The translations under genes and the position numbers were made by a program. A DNA stretch of 40,195 nt. Source: UBA1424 sp041669225 (GTDB lineage: Bacteria; Bacillota_I; Bacilli_A; RFN20; CAG-826). The stretch lies in assembly GCA_041669225.1 (NCBI GenBank), contig JBAYBO010000004.1:1-40195 (forward strand), given 5' to 3'. Shown here in pieces: positions 1-7,526 of this stretch. Below the pieces are notes generated by a model. It had not been told where the DNA came from, made no database searches, and saw only the letters and a program-made list of their open reading frames with translations. Position 1 is the stretch's first letter; each line of letters opens with the position of its first letter.

Positions 1-473
1 ACTTGTAATGTGATTATGAACGCGATGACGATGCCAAGCAATGCCCCCGATAAATCAATGCCAACATCAATCAAGTTTCCGCTTCTGCCACTGGCAAAAA
101 GCTGAATCAATTCGGAAGCACCAGCAACCACAAACATGATGGTGATGGCAATAACAAAATGAAGCCATCTATTCTTGAAAAAAGTAAGCTTAATTAGAAA
201 TAAATACACAAATAGTCCATCGAGTAAGAAGATGAGAAAATGACCGATTAACTTGCGGACGAAAAATGCAAATGTATCGAGTTGTGATTCATTTAAAATA
301 ATGCCAAAAAAACGAAGAACACTGTTTAAAACATTGACAACGAAGTCACTTTGCGAAGAGGAAATCTCGCCACTGAACCCGGAAAAAACAAGGATTATCG
401 CTGTAAGCAAAACGAAAATAGACATATAGACGATTCCGCTAGTGGAGATGATTCTCCGCTTTTCGACGCTCAT
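1..473 (-). CDS. VanZ-like membrane protein, partial (C-terminus beyond left edge)
   Basis: About 157 residues are visible, read on the minus strand from an ATG at 473. An in-frame ATG at 497 would add eight residues, and neither start has a good ribosome site. Three or four hydrophobic segments are seen (about residues 14-32, 75-95, 103-120 and 140-155). The pattern of a Phe-Ser-Gly-Phe-Ser segment after the first helix, an Arg-Lys pair before the second, a Ser-Glu-Leu-Ile-Gln helix end and a Gly-Arg-Ser-Gly-Asn...Asp turn before the last helix fits the VanZ family. That family includes the teicoplanin-resistance protein VanZ, but most members have no known role. The gene is divergent from the DUF2177 gene. 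A resistance role should not be assumed. Confidence 0.7.
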   Translation of the reverse strand, partial: MSVEKRRIISTSGIVYMSIFVLLTAIILVFSGFSGEISSSQSDFVVNVLNSVLRFFGIILNESQLDTFAFFVRKLIGHFLIFLLDGLFVYLFLIKLTFFKNRWLHFVIAITIMFVVAGASELIQLFASGRSGNLIDVGIDLSGALLGIVIAFIITLQ

Positions 474-582
474 ATTAGCAGTATAGCAATTATTCATAAT
501 TACTAGATAGCAATAAAGATGAGCAATAATCTATCTTTATCATTTTTACACCTGTAATATTATATTGGAAGAATATGCGAAC

Positions 583-993
583 ATGTTTGTAAAATATTTA
601 ATTTTAATCGCCTTGACGTTTGTTGTTTTTTTAGTAATTGATTTAGTTTGGCTTATTAAAATCTCACCTCGCTTCTATAAGAAAAATCTTGGTCATCTAA
701 TGGCAGAGAAAGTGAATTACGCTCCGGCCATTATCTTTTATTTAATTTTTATTGTCGGTATTACTCTGTTTGTGATCGCTCCAGCTTACATTAGCGGTTT
801 TGGTTGGTCGTACGCCTTGATTTACGGCGCGGTGTTTGGCCTTGTTACTTATTCAACATATGACTTAACTAACTTTGCGACTTTGAAAAAATGGCCTTTA
901 AATGTCACCATTGCGGATATTGTGTGGGGAACATTTCTTTCGACAGCAACCTCGATTGCCGTCTTTTATCTCGCAACTTTGTTGGGGGTATAG
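583..993 (+). CDS. DUF2177 family membrane protein
   Basis: A 136-residue protein with four predicted membrane helices. I chose the ATG at 583 because GGAAGA at 568-573 lies nine bases upstream; a TTG at 565 would add six residues but would bury that site. Family signatures are visible: Asp-Leu-Val-Trp-Leu in helix 1, Gly-His-Leu-Met-Ala-Glu-Lys after it, Tyr-Asp-Leu-Thr-Asn-Phe-Ala-Thr near residue 92 and Asp-Ile-Val-Trp-Gly before the last helix. The function of DUF2177 is unknown. From memory, in proteobacteria it occurs near cyclopropane-fatty-acid synthase and DUF1295 genes. The stop codon abuts the next ATG, so the two genes are probably co-translated. Confidence 0.85.
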   Translation: MFVKYLILIALTFVVFLVIDLVWLIKISPRFYKKNLGHLMAEKVNYAPAIIFYLIFIVGITLFVIAPAYISGFGWSYALIYGAVFGLVTYSTYDLTNFATLKKWPLNVTIADIVWGTFLSTATSIAVFYLATLLGV

Positions 994-1809
994 ATGATGG
1001 AAATTCTTGGATACATTTTGCCGCCCGTTCTCGTCGTCTTATTTTTCACTCTTACTTATTTCGTGGCCGAAGCTAAGAAAAACTATGGTTACATCGATAT
1101 CGTGTGGGGGGCAAGCTTTGTCGTTAACGCCTGGTCTGCTCTGCTTATCACCTCGCTTGTGAACATGAGTTGGCCAAGCATTCCCGCAATTGTAATTACT
1201 GTCGCGGTGACTATTTGGGGGATACGTCTCTCCTCATATTTGTTTAAACGCAACTGGAATAAACCAGAAGATTATCGCTATGTAACAATGCGCAATAATT
1301 TGGTCGGAAAAAAACATCCTAAGTTTTTAGCTTTTCTTAAAATATTTATGTCGCAAGCCGGACTTTCGATTTTAGTTTCAGCCGTTATTCTTGTGACCCT
1401 TAACGGCGTGACGTACACCAATAATTGGCTCGTCTATGGCTTTACGTTTGCCGGTGGTGTACTTTGGATTATTGGCTTTCTTTTTGAAAGCATTGGTGAT
1501 GCTCAACTCAGAAGTTTTATTAAAAAACCAGAAAACCGCGGAAAAATTATGGATCAAGGTTTATGGGCCATCTCGCGTCATCCCAATTATTTTGGTGAGT
1601 CACTTATGTGGTTTGGATTAGGCGTTGTCGGTCTTTCGGTCTTATATGGTTATATTGGTTTTGTTTCTTATTTACTAATAACGACTCTTCTCCTATTTGT
1701 TTCAGGAGTACCATTACTTGAAAAAGCCTTTAAGGATCGCCCCGGCTTTGCCGAATATGCATCTCGCGTTAGCATTTTTATTCCCTGGTTTCCCAAAAAG
1801 AAGAAATAA
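994..1809 (+). CDS. DUF1295 family membrane protein (steroid 5-alpha-reductase-like), copy 1
   Basis: A 271-residue polytopic protein starting directly after the DUF2177 stop, with GGGGG at 984-988 as a possible ribosome site; a second ATG at 997 is equally possible. It has about six or seven helices. The C-terminal half carries the family core: Phe-Glu-Ser-Ile-Gly-Asp-Ala-Gln-Leu, then Gly-Leu-Trp and Arg-His-Pro-Asn-Tyr-Phe-Gly-Glu at about 195-202, followed by Trp-Phe-Gly. This motif is shared with 3-oxo-5-alpha-steroid 4-dehydrogenases and isoprenylcysteine methyltransferases, where the region binds NADPH or SAM. A reductase or transferase acting on a membrane lipid is the usual guess, but the substrate is unknown. 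A paralog lies at 2737-3633. Confidence 0.85.
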   Translation: MMEILGYILPPVLVVLFFTLTYFVAEAKKNYGYIDIVWGASFVVNAWSALLITSLVNMSWPSIPAIVITVAVTIWGIRLSSYLFKRNWNKPEDYRYVTMRNNLVGKKHPKFLAFLKIFMSQAGLSILVSAVILVTLNGVTYTNNWLVYGFTFAGGVLWIIGFLFESIGDAQLRSFIKKPENRGKIMDQGLWAISRHPNYFGESLMWFGLGVVGLSVLYGYIGFVSYLLITTLLLFVSGVPLLEKAFKDRPGFAEYASRVSIFIPWFPKKKK

Positions 1810-1831
1810 ACATTAGAAGGAGATTATTGTT

Positions 1832-2674
1832 ATGAAAAAAATCCACATTATTACTGACAGCACATCGGACATTAGCCAAATTGCTGCTGAAAAACTTGGT
1901 ATTGACGTTGTTCCGATGCACGTTAATATTGATGGCGTAGATTACATCGATGGTTTAACAATTAGTAATCAAGATTTTTTTAAAAAGCTGAGAACGGCAA
2001 AGATTTTGCCGCGAACATCCGCTCCAAGTCCTGGCGCTTTTCTTGATGTAATTAAGAAATATCCTCAGGATGAAGAAATTCTAATCATGACGATTTCCAA
2101 CGATGCAAGCGCAACTTACAGCTCGGCTAGATTAGCCGTTGATGAACTAGAACGAGACAATATCGTTCTCTATGATACAAGGCAAGCCACACTGGGGCTA
2201 TTGGCTTTGGTTCATGCCGCGATTCAGTTTCGCGATGTTGGCGATAACGCAAAAACGATTGTTGAAAAGATTCAGGAGATTAGTAAGAGAATTGTTGTAC
2301 AAGCCGCTTTTGATGATCTGCGTTATTTGCGAATGGGCGGACGCATTCCCTTTACTCTTGCGGTGCTTGGCTCGGTCATTAATATGAAGCCGATTATCAC
2401 GATGCAGGATGGCAAGATTCACTCGGCCGCTAAAATAATCGGCATGCAACGCGCCTTAAATCATATTGTTTATGGTTTAGCGGATACTGCTGTTGATGAT
2501 TCGTTACCGGCTTTTGTTGGTCATACAGATAACCCCGAGATGTATAAAAAGTTTACCGACTTAATTAAAATACATAAACCAGATTTTCCTCTTGATCGTG
2601 AAGCTTCAATCGGCTTAGCAGTCGGCACTCATGCCGGTCCGGGCTGTGTTGGCATCGTTTACTTTACAAAGTAA
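1832..2674 (+). CDS. DegV family fatty-acid-binding protein
   Basis: A 280-residue soluble protein with AGAAGGAG 8-10 bases before the ATG. The N-terminus has the Thr-Asp-Ser-Thr-Ser-Asp motif of DegV proteins, then Thr-Ser-Ala-Pro-Ser-Pro-Gly near residue 62 and a Leu-Arg-Tyr-Leu-Arg-Met-Gly-Gly-Arg segment near residue 166. The C-terminus has His-Ala-Gly-Pro-Gly, also typical. Length matches the family (about 280). DegV proteins hold one long-chain fatty acid between two domains, and FakB members present it to the kinase FakA to make acyl-phosphate for phospholipid synthesis. No fakA (DAK domain) gene is in the window. Lying between two DUF1295 genes, it supports a lipid role for this block. 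Confidence 0.92.
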   Translation: MKKIHIITDSTSDISQIAAEKLGIDVVPMHVNIDGVDYIDGLTISNQDFFKKLRTAKILPRTSAPSPGAFLDVIKKYPQDEEILIMTISNDASATYSSARLAVDELERDNIVLYDTRQATLGLLALVHAAIQFRDVGDNAKTIVEKIQEISKRIVVQAAFDDLRYLRMGGRIPFTLAVLGSVINMKPIITMQDGKIHSAAKIIGMQRALNHIVYGLADTAVDDSLPAFVGHTDNPEMYKKFTDLIKIHKPDFPLDREASIGLAVGTHAGPGCVGIVYFTK

Positions 2675-2684
2675 AAAATCCTGA

Positions 2685-2713
2685 CTGAAATATTACCATT
2701 TAATTGATATAAT
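2685..2713 (+). promoter_or_regulatory. Sigma-A-like promoter before DUF1295 copy 2
   Basis: The -35-like CTGAAA (2685-2690) and a perfect -10 TATAAT (2708-2713) are separated by 17 bases, with an extended TG one base before the -10. The expected start is about 2720, only 17 bases before the ATG at 2737. The second DUF1295 gene may therefore be transcribed separately from degV. Confidence 0.5.
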
Positions 2714-2736
2714 ATTTTCGTCATGGAGAGAAACTT

Positions 2737-3633
2737 ATGAAACATAGTAAACTTTTGGGCCTTCTTGTCTTATTAGTGACATATTTGGCCGCTTTTTTTG
2801 TTGGTTTGATTGTTTTTAATTTGCTAAACAATATGTTAGCAGACGTTTTAATTAGAATTTTGATTGCTGATGTTGTTGCCACTCTTTTTGTATGGGGTGT
2901 TGGCATCATATTTAAGACAGCTTCCGTTTATGACCCTTACTGGAGTGTTCAGCCACTAGTTGTTTTATTAGCCTTAATGATTCATCGTGGTGTCTGGGAT
3001 TTGGGGGCGATAGTCTTACTCTCACTTGTGGCGTTGTGGAGTTTCAGATTAACCGCGAATTTTATATACACTTTTAGTGATTTATCCTATCAGGACTGGC
3101 GTTACACAATGTTAAAGGAAAGAAGCGGAAAGTATTATTTCTTTGTCAATCTTTTCGGAATCAACTTATTTCCGACTCTCGTTGTTTATGCCTGTATTTA
3201 TCCAATGCTTCTTTATGTTGAAAGAGGTGGAAGTTCAACTTTCAATCTTCTAACAATAATTGGCATTGCTTTAGTTCTTGTCGCGATTTTATTTGAAACA
3301 GTCGCCGATGTGCAGATGCAGTTATTCAGAAGTCAAAGCGAGAACAAAGGTAAAATTATTCGTGTCGGATTATGGAAACATAATCGCCACCCCAATTACT
3401 TTGGCGAAATCTTGATGTGGTGGGGAATTTATGCGATTGTCTTAGCACTTAATCCAACCATTTGGTTTGTCTTCTTTGGCGCCGCTATTAATACCTTAAT
3501 GTTTATGGCAATTTCCATTCCGATGGCTGAACGTCGTCTCGCCAGTTATAAAGCCGGTTTTAATGAATATTGCCAAGAAACCTGGATGTTGTTTCCTATC
3601 CCCTTCTCTAAACATAAGCGTAAAGAACAATAG
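2737..3633 (+). CDS. DUF1295 family membrane protein (steroid 5-alpha-reductase-like), copy 2
   Basis: A 298-residue polytopic protein; GGAG at 2725-2728 precedes the ATG by eight bases. The family core is clear: Phe-Glu-Thr-Val-Ala-Asp-Val-Gln-Met, then Arg-His-Pro-Asn-Tyr-Phe-Gly-Glu at about 217-224 and Trp-Trp-Gly. Unlike copy 1 it has a Tyr-Asp-Pro-Tyr-Trp-Ser-Val segment near residue 66, which marks another DUF1295 subgroup, so the two are probably not a recent duplication. Reaction and substrate are unknown; a membrane-lipid reductase is the family-level inference. It has its own promoter-like sequence. Confidence 0.85.
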   Translation: MKHSKLLGLLVLLVTYLAAFFVGLIVFNLLNNMLADVLIRILIADVVATLFVWGVGIIFKTASVYDPYWSVQPLVVLLALMIHRGVWDLGAIVLLSLVALWSFRLTANFIYTFSDLSYQDWRYTMLKERSGKYYFFVNLFGINLFPTLVVYACIYPMLLYVERGGSSTFNLLTIIGIALVLVAILFETVADVQMQLFRSQSENKGKIIRVGLWKHNRHPNYFGEILMWWGIYAIVLALNPTIWFVFFGAAINTLMFMAISIPMAERRLASYKAGFNEYCQETWMLFPIPFSKHKRKEQ

Positions 3634-3685
3634 TTTTTTGTATCGCGCCTATTTTTTATATAATTAAATGAATAGAGGTAGTTTA

Positions 3686-5113
3686 ATGGACTTGAAGAAT
3701 AAACTATACGCTTTGGTTGATAAATATGACGCGCTGATTATCTTTTTGGTAATTGAGTGTTTGGCGTTGACGGCTTTTTCTTTGGCTGATGCCAACATTA
3801 TTTTCCGTTATTTAGGATTTTTAATTTCTCTTGCATTAATTCCCTTTGCTTTAATGTTTACTTCAAAGCGTGAATGGCTATCGCTCGGACTCTTTTCTAT
3901 TCCGTTGGTCGTCATTGCCTTTTTGACTGGATTTTCAAACTTTACAATTTCGATGGGCTTTGGTTTTGTTGATAATCTTTCGGTCGTACTTGGTACTCTC
4001 GCCTTCTTCTTTCTTGGCTTTGCCGTAAGAAGAGTGAAAAAGTTCAATATTGACATCGCTTTATTGGCAATTGGCGCGGCTTTGGCTTTACTAGTTTTTC
4101 TCGGCCTTGTCTACTCACTTTATCAGTATGGTCCATTTCATGCCTCTTTATATGATGGTCTTGTTTATTACTATGACGGCCGCTTGTTCGTTGTTAGCGA
4201 AGAGACAAAATGGCTATTGGGATTTTCTTTCATTGAAGTCTCGATTAATTATGTTTCGCTTTTTGGCACGATGCTCACCACCGCATTAGCGGCTCTTTTG
4301 TACATCTCGCCACGCGAAGAACCGCGTAAGTTCTTTCTAACCGCTGCAATCGGGTTAATCGGTTTGCTTTCAATTATTGTTATTCCAAATATTGAAGCTT
4401 TAATATTATTAATTCCTGTTTTGCTCTTTGCTCTTGGATATCGTTTTATTAAAGCTCGTGAGAAAGTTGGAATTATACTTCAATATGTCTTCTTTGCTTT
4501 CTTAGGTATTGCCGGTATTGCTTTGTTAATCGCCGTTTTGAATGCCGCGGGCGTCTCTTTCTTGACCAATATGATCTCCGGGAATGCGTTTTTAAATCGC
4601 TTATTTAACACGAACCGTATCATGTCGCCGATTAATGAAGTTCTCACTAAAATGTTTACCGCAAGTGGCTTCTTTGGCTTTCCGATTACTTATATTGAAG
4701 GTCTTCTCGCCAACACTGGGGCATTTGCATTTGAAATTGTTAAAGAAGGTGGCTTCTTGGCATTTCTCGCCATGTTTGCCTTTCTACTCTTAACAATTTT
4801 TTCAATGGTTCGTTATTCCGCAAAAAGTAAAGATAACGGATATGTCAAGATTGTTATTTTGTCTCTTTTAATCGCAACTTTATTGCATGGTAGTTTCTTA
4901 TGGGACACATTCCCGCTTATTTACGAAAACGACTACTACTTCTCTTTCTTTAGAAGCGCACCATATTTGATTGTTTTATTTTTAATTGGTTACGCTTATT
5001 ATCCGCTTTCGGGAAAACCATTAGTGGATAATTCAGAAGCAAATGTCCTGTTAGAAGAAAGTAATTTTGAAGAAGAACAATTAGAAAATCACGAGGAGGA
5101 AATCAAATTATGA
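3686..5113 (+). CDS. Polytopic membrane protein, O-antigen ligase/polymerase-like
   Basis: A 475-residue protein with about 11-13 helices. The ATG at 3686 is preferred because AGAGG (3674-3678) lies seven bases before it; an ATG at 3668 would bury this site. A TATAAT at 3659-3664 may be the -10. A long extracytoplasmic loop (about 145-180), an Asn-Arg-Ile segment near 315 and a later helix pair after Glu-Gly-Gly resemble the Wzy/WaaL layout. I do not see enough for a firm family call. The tail after the last helix is acidic (about 450-475). The TGA overlaps the ATG of the lipoprotein gene (ATGA), so the two are translationally coupled. Polymerising or attaching a surface glycan is a guess supported by nearby glycan genes. 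Confidence 0.55.
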   Translation: MDLKNKLYALVDKYDALIIFLVIECLALTAFSLADANIIFRYLGFLISLALIPFALMFTSKREWLSLGLFSIPLVVIAFLTGFSNFTISMGFGFVDNLSVVLGTLAFFFLGFAVRRVKKFNIDIALLAIGAALALLVFLGLVYSLYQYGPFHASLYDGLVYYYDGRLFVVSEETKWLLGFSFIEVSINYVSLFGTMLTTALAALLYISPREEPRKFFLTAAIGLIGLLSIIVIPNIEALILLIPVLLFALGYRFIKAREKVGIILQYVFFAFLGIAGIALLIAVLNAAGVSFLTNMISGNAFLNRLFNTNRIMSPINEVLTKMFTASGFFGFPITYIEGLLANTGAFAFEIVKEGGFLAFLAMFAFLLLTIFSMVRYSAKSKDNGYVKIVILSLLIATLLHGSFLWDTFPLIYENDYYFSFFRSAPYLIVLFLIGYAYYPLSGKPLVDNSEANVLLEESNFEEEQLENHEEEIKL

Positions 5114-5976
5114 AAAGGAAATCATTTCTAGCCCTCATAGCAACATTCGCTTTTGTCTTAACTGGATGCATGAATGATGTCGCCGAGTTATATGAAGGAC
5201 ATGCCTATGATACGGGCGACTTCGCCGAGAACTACTATAGTACCTGGAATGATAATCTGAAAAATAGTGTCGCCACAGTTGCTAAAACTTATGATGTAAC
5301 CAGTATTAATTCCTTTCAAATTGACAAGGATGAGGATTTCAATCAGCTATGGGAACCAGATGGCTATAGAAGTGGTACAACTGAACCTTATTCCTTTCTT
5401 ATTGACACGCCTCACGAAGATGCCGGAGTTGGCTATGGCCCAAGCAATAATTTGATTTCCGTTGATGAAGTTTTTGCTCGTGGCTTCCTATCGCGTTTAT
5501 ATGATGGTCGTATTCAGTGCGACGGCTATTACGCTAAATCGCGTGTTCAAATTGATGGTGCAGGCTATGGCGCTTTGTTTCCTAAGGAAATGGTGAACTA
5601 TCGCTATTTTGCCTTATCGGTTCGTGGAGCAGACATGAGTGTGAATTATAACTTTTTCGTTAATGTTAATATCAACCTTACTTTTTATGTCTATAATCAC
5701 GATATCGCGCTTTATGTTCCTTATCTTTTTCAAATGAAAAATTTGCCAATTAAGACTAATTACAATTCTCAGGTTACGATTTTTGGTTTCTACTTCGCCG
5801 GTGTTATGGGCGCCGATGTTAATTTATTAAAAAGGGCCTCAGGAATGTCGATTACCTTTAGTCTCGAGGGCGATTATGAAGATTACACGATCGACCGTGA
5901 GGATGAGACTGAAGGAAAAGAACACTTCGCCTTAATGCTTTATGAAGTGCTCTTACCGAAATCAAGTTGGAATTAA
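5110..5976 (+). CDS. Lipoprotein of unknown family, coupled to the ligase-like gene
   Basis: A 288-residue protein with a strong ribosome site (GAGGAGG about nine bases upstream) and an ATGA overlap with the previous gene. Residues 1-20 form a lipoprotein signal: Lys-Arg-Lys, a hydrophobic stretch, then Leu-Thr-Gly-Cys with Cys20 as the predicted lipidation site. The mature part is rich in Tyr, Asp and Asn, has no further membrane segment and looks mostly beta-stranded. I do not recognise the family. It should be anchored on the outer face of the membrane, and the coupling suggests it works with the membrane protein upstream. It converges on the TupA-like gene with only 17 bases between, and I see no clear terminator there. 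Confidence 0.75.
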   Translation: MKRKSFLALIATFAFVLTGCMNDVAELYEGHAYDTGDFAENYYSTWNDNLKNSVATVAKTYDVTSINSFQIDKDEDFNQLWEPDGYRSGTTEPYSFLIDTPHEDAGVGYGPSNNLISVDEVFARGFLSRLYDGRIQCDGYYAKSRVQIDGAGYGALFPKEMVNYRYFALSVRGADMSVNYNFFVNVNINLTFYVYNHDIALYVPYLFQMKNLPIKTNYNSQVTIFGFYFAGVMGADVNLLKRASGMSITFSLEGDYEDYTIDREDETEGKEHFALMLYEVLLPKSSWN

Positions 5977-5993
5977 TTACTAATTTTCTTTTT

Positions 5994-6953
5994 CTAAATT
6001 ATTTTTGAGTTTTTGAGCAAATATGGTTCAATATTTAGCCATGCGCCCATCTCGAAGTCACATTTATCATCATCAAGAATTAGTGTGCCCTTCGCTGGGG
6101 TAAACGTTAGTTCGCTGAAATATATTTTACCACTTATGTTATATAAGTCGACCCGGACAAATGGAAAAGATTTGCCAAGATCCTCGGCCATTTTAACCAT
6201 CTCTTTCCAATTCTTGGGAATTGGTATTTCTTCTTCTCTTTTTTTCCAGCCGTTAAACTGCGAACCATCAAAAGGTGTCCAGTCGATATAATAATTGTTG
6301 TAACGAATATCAACCCCACGGCCGCTCACAACATACATACTCTTGGCGATGCCATTAAAGACATGAATTTTATATTCAATCGGAAGAGAATCAACTTCGC
6401 CGAGAAATTTTTCGATAATTATTTGGGGTTTGATTGGTGAATAATGAAGTTCGAGTGTCTTTTTTCCATAATTCGTTTTTAACCATTTTGCAAAGCGTTT
6501 TTTTAGGGGAATTAAATCTAAGTTACTCTTATCTCGGACGATGACATTGTAAGCGCAGGCATGAGTGGCCTTCATAACGAAAGAGGCGGGAAGATGAGCA
6601 AAATCTATGTCATTAAAATCGTTAAAAATACCATAAGTGGGAATTAACGTTTCACCATAACCTTTATCTTCAACATACTCGCGAACACTGGCTCTTCCTG
6701 CACATTTGATGACTAAGTCATCATGTGGATACACGAATAAACGCAGATATTGGAGTTTTTCGGTATAGCGAAGCGGATTATCAAGGTTCAATTTATGGTG
6801 GGTGATGTACTTATATTGTTGCTTAACAAAAAAAACAGGGAAAAGGCTTTTGACGATTCCACGAAAGGGAGCGTATAGGGCGCGTTTTAGTTTGTTTTCG
6901 TTTAAATTTGGATTAGCCATAATCTTTTGTAAAAATAGTATATGCTCAAACAT
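5994..6953 (-). CDS. TupA-like ATP-grasp protein
   Basis: A 319-residue protein read on the minus strand. It has the TupA-like ATP-grasp pattern: Lys-Ala-Thr-His-Ala-Cys near residue 128, Ile-Ile-Glu-Lys-Phe-Leu near 175, Glu-Tyr-Lys-Ile-His-Val-Phe-Asn-Gly near 189, and an acidic metal-binding end with Arg-Val-Asp-Leu-Tyr and Ser-Glu-Leu-Thr-Phe-Thr-Pro. TupA of Bacillus halodurans takes part in making teichuronopeptide, and relatives sit in capsule and O-antigen loci, where ATP-grasp enzymes form amide bonds. It is probably cytoplasmic and probably attaches an amino acid or similar acid to a glycan. Start is uncertain: an in-frame ATG at 6920 is possible and neither has a clear ribosome site. 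Confidence 0.8.
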   Translation of the reverse strand: MFEHILFLQKIMANPNLNENKLKRALYAPFRGIVKSLFPVFFVKQQYKYITHHKLNLDNPLRYTEKLQYLRLFVYPHDDLVIKCAGRASVREYVEDKGYGETLIPTYGIFNDFNDIDFAHLPASFVMKATHACAYNVIVRDKSNLDLIPLKKRFAKWLKTNYGKKTLELHYSPIKPQIIIEKFLGEVDSLPIEYKIHVFNGIAKSMYVVSGRGVDIRYNNYYIDWTPFDGSQFNGWKKREEEIPIPKNWKEMVKMAEDLGKSFPFVRVDLYNISGKIYFSELTFTPAKGTLILDDDKCDFEMGAWLNIEPYLLKNSKII

Positions 6954-7008
6954 TCTTTTTTACAAACAGGAGAATTGTGATAGTATAAAATACTAAATAG
7001 GAGTAAAC

Positions 7009-7353
7009 ATGAAAAAGGCACTGCATAATTGGTTAACATATGTCATCGGCGGAGCTCTTTTATTAGTGGCTGTCGGTATCGCCATTATTCCTGATATTGT
7101 CGATAACTATGTTGCAACGATGGAAGAATGGCACGCTCATTACATTTTCCTTTTTATCGGTGTTGCTTATATCTTTGTCGGTTTTGTCTGGCAAGACCTG
7201 CTTAAAGCCCATCATCGTCGCAAGACGAAGAATTGGGATGGCCCTTTGTCCGAGGATATTTCTAATTCGGCGTGGGCCGTTTCTTTACCCTTTTATCTGG
7301 CGGCTGTTTCCTCAATCATTGGGGGCGTAATCTTCACTTTTGTGACAATTTAG
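7009..7353 (+). CDS. Small membrane protein of unknown function
   Basis: A 114-residue protein with TAGGAG about six bases before the ATG. Three hydrophobic segments are visible (about 9-29, 43-63 and 88-112), with a basic, histidine-rich loop between the second and third (His-His-Arg-Arg-Lys near 71). I do not recognise a family. It is a single-gene unit: a weak promoter-like TTTACA/TATAAA pair lies just upstream at 6959-6989 with 19-base spacing, and a clear terminator follows at 7392-7415. Confidence 0.7.
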   Translation: MKKALHNWLTYVIGGALLLVAVGIAIIPDIVDNYVATMEEWHAHYIFLFIGVAYIFVGFVWQDLLKAHHRRKTKNWDGPLSEDISNSAWAVSLPFYLAAVSSIIGGVIFTFVTI

Positions 7354-7391
7354 GCCTTCAAAACTTCATAAACACGACTATTTTTAACATT

Positions 7392-7415
7392 AACCACCTA
7401 TTAGGTGGTTTTTGT
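7392..7415 (+). terminator. Rho-independent terminator after the small membrane protein gene
   Basis: An eight-base-pair stem, AACCACCT (7392-7399) with AGGTGGTT (7403-7410), has a three-base loop and runs into a T-rich tail (TTTTTGTTTT). It separates the small membrane protein gene from the peptide-importer operon. Confidence 0.85.
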
Positions 7416-7454
7416 TTTGTTATATATGTAATCGCTTACAGGTCAAAAAAGTCG

Positions 7455-7483
7455 TTGATACATAATTTGATAAGTGCTAATAT
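7455..7483 (+). promoter_or_regulatory. Promoter of the oligopeptide-importer operon
   Basis: A near-consensus sigma-A promoter: TTGATA (7455-7460), 17 bases, TAATAT (7478-7483). The expected start is near 7490, giving a leader of about 37 bases with TAGGAGGA (7511-7518) eight bases before the ATG at 7527. I see no operator-like palindrome in this stretch. Confidence 0.75.
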
Positions 7484-7526
7484 AAAACACAATCTAAAGA
7501 TTGAAAGGAATAGGAGGACAATAAAA

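Noticed and set aside
1..473. Teicoplanin-resistance call for the VanZ-like protein
   Set aside because: Only the family pattern is visible; most VanZ-like proteins are not in resistance clusters and no other van gene is present.
2655..2675. Inverted repeat around the degV stop (TTTACTTT with AAGTAAA)
   Set aside because: It is followed by A residues, not T, so it is not a plus-strand terminator, and no minus-strand gene needs one here.
7272..7526. Open frame in front of oppA that would extend the protein by 85 residues
   Set aside because: It runs through a clear terminator and promoter, lacks a ribosome site, and the lipoprotein signal starts exactly at 7527 behind TAGGAGGA.
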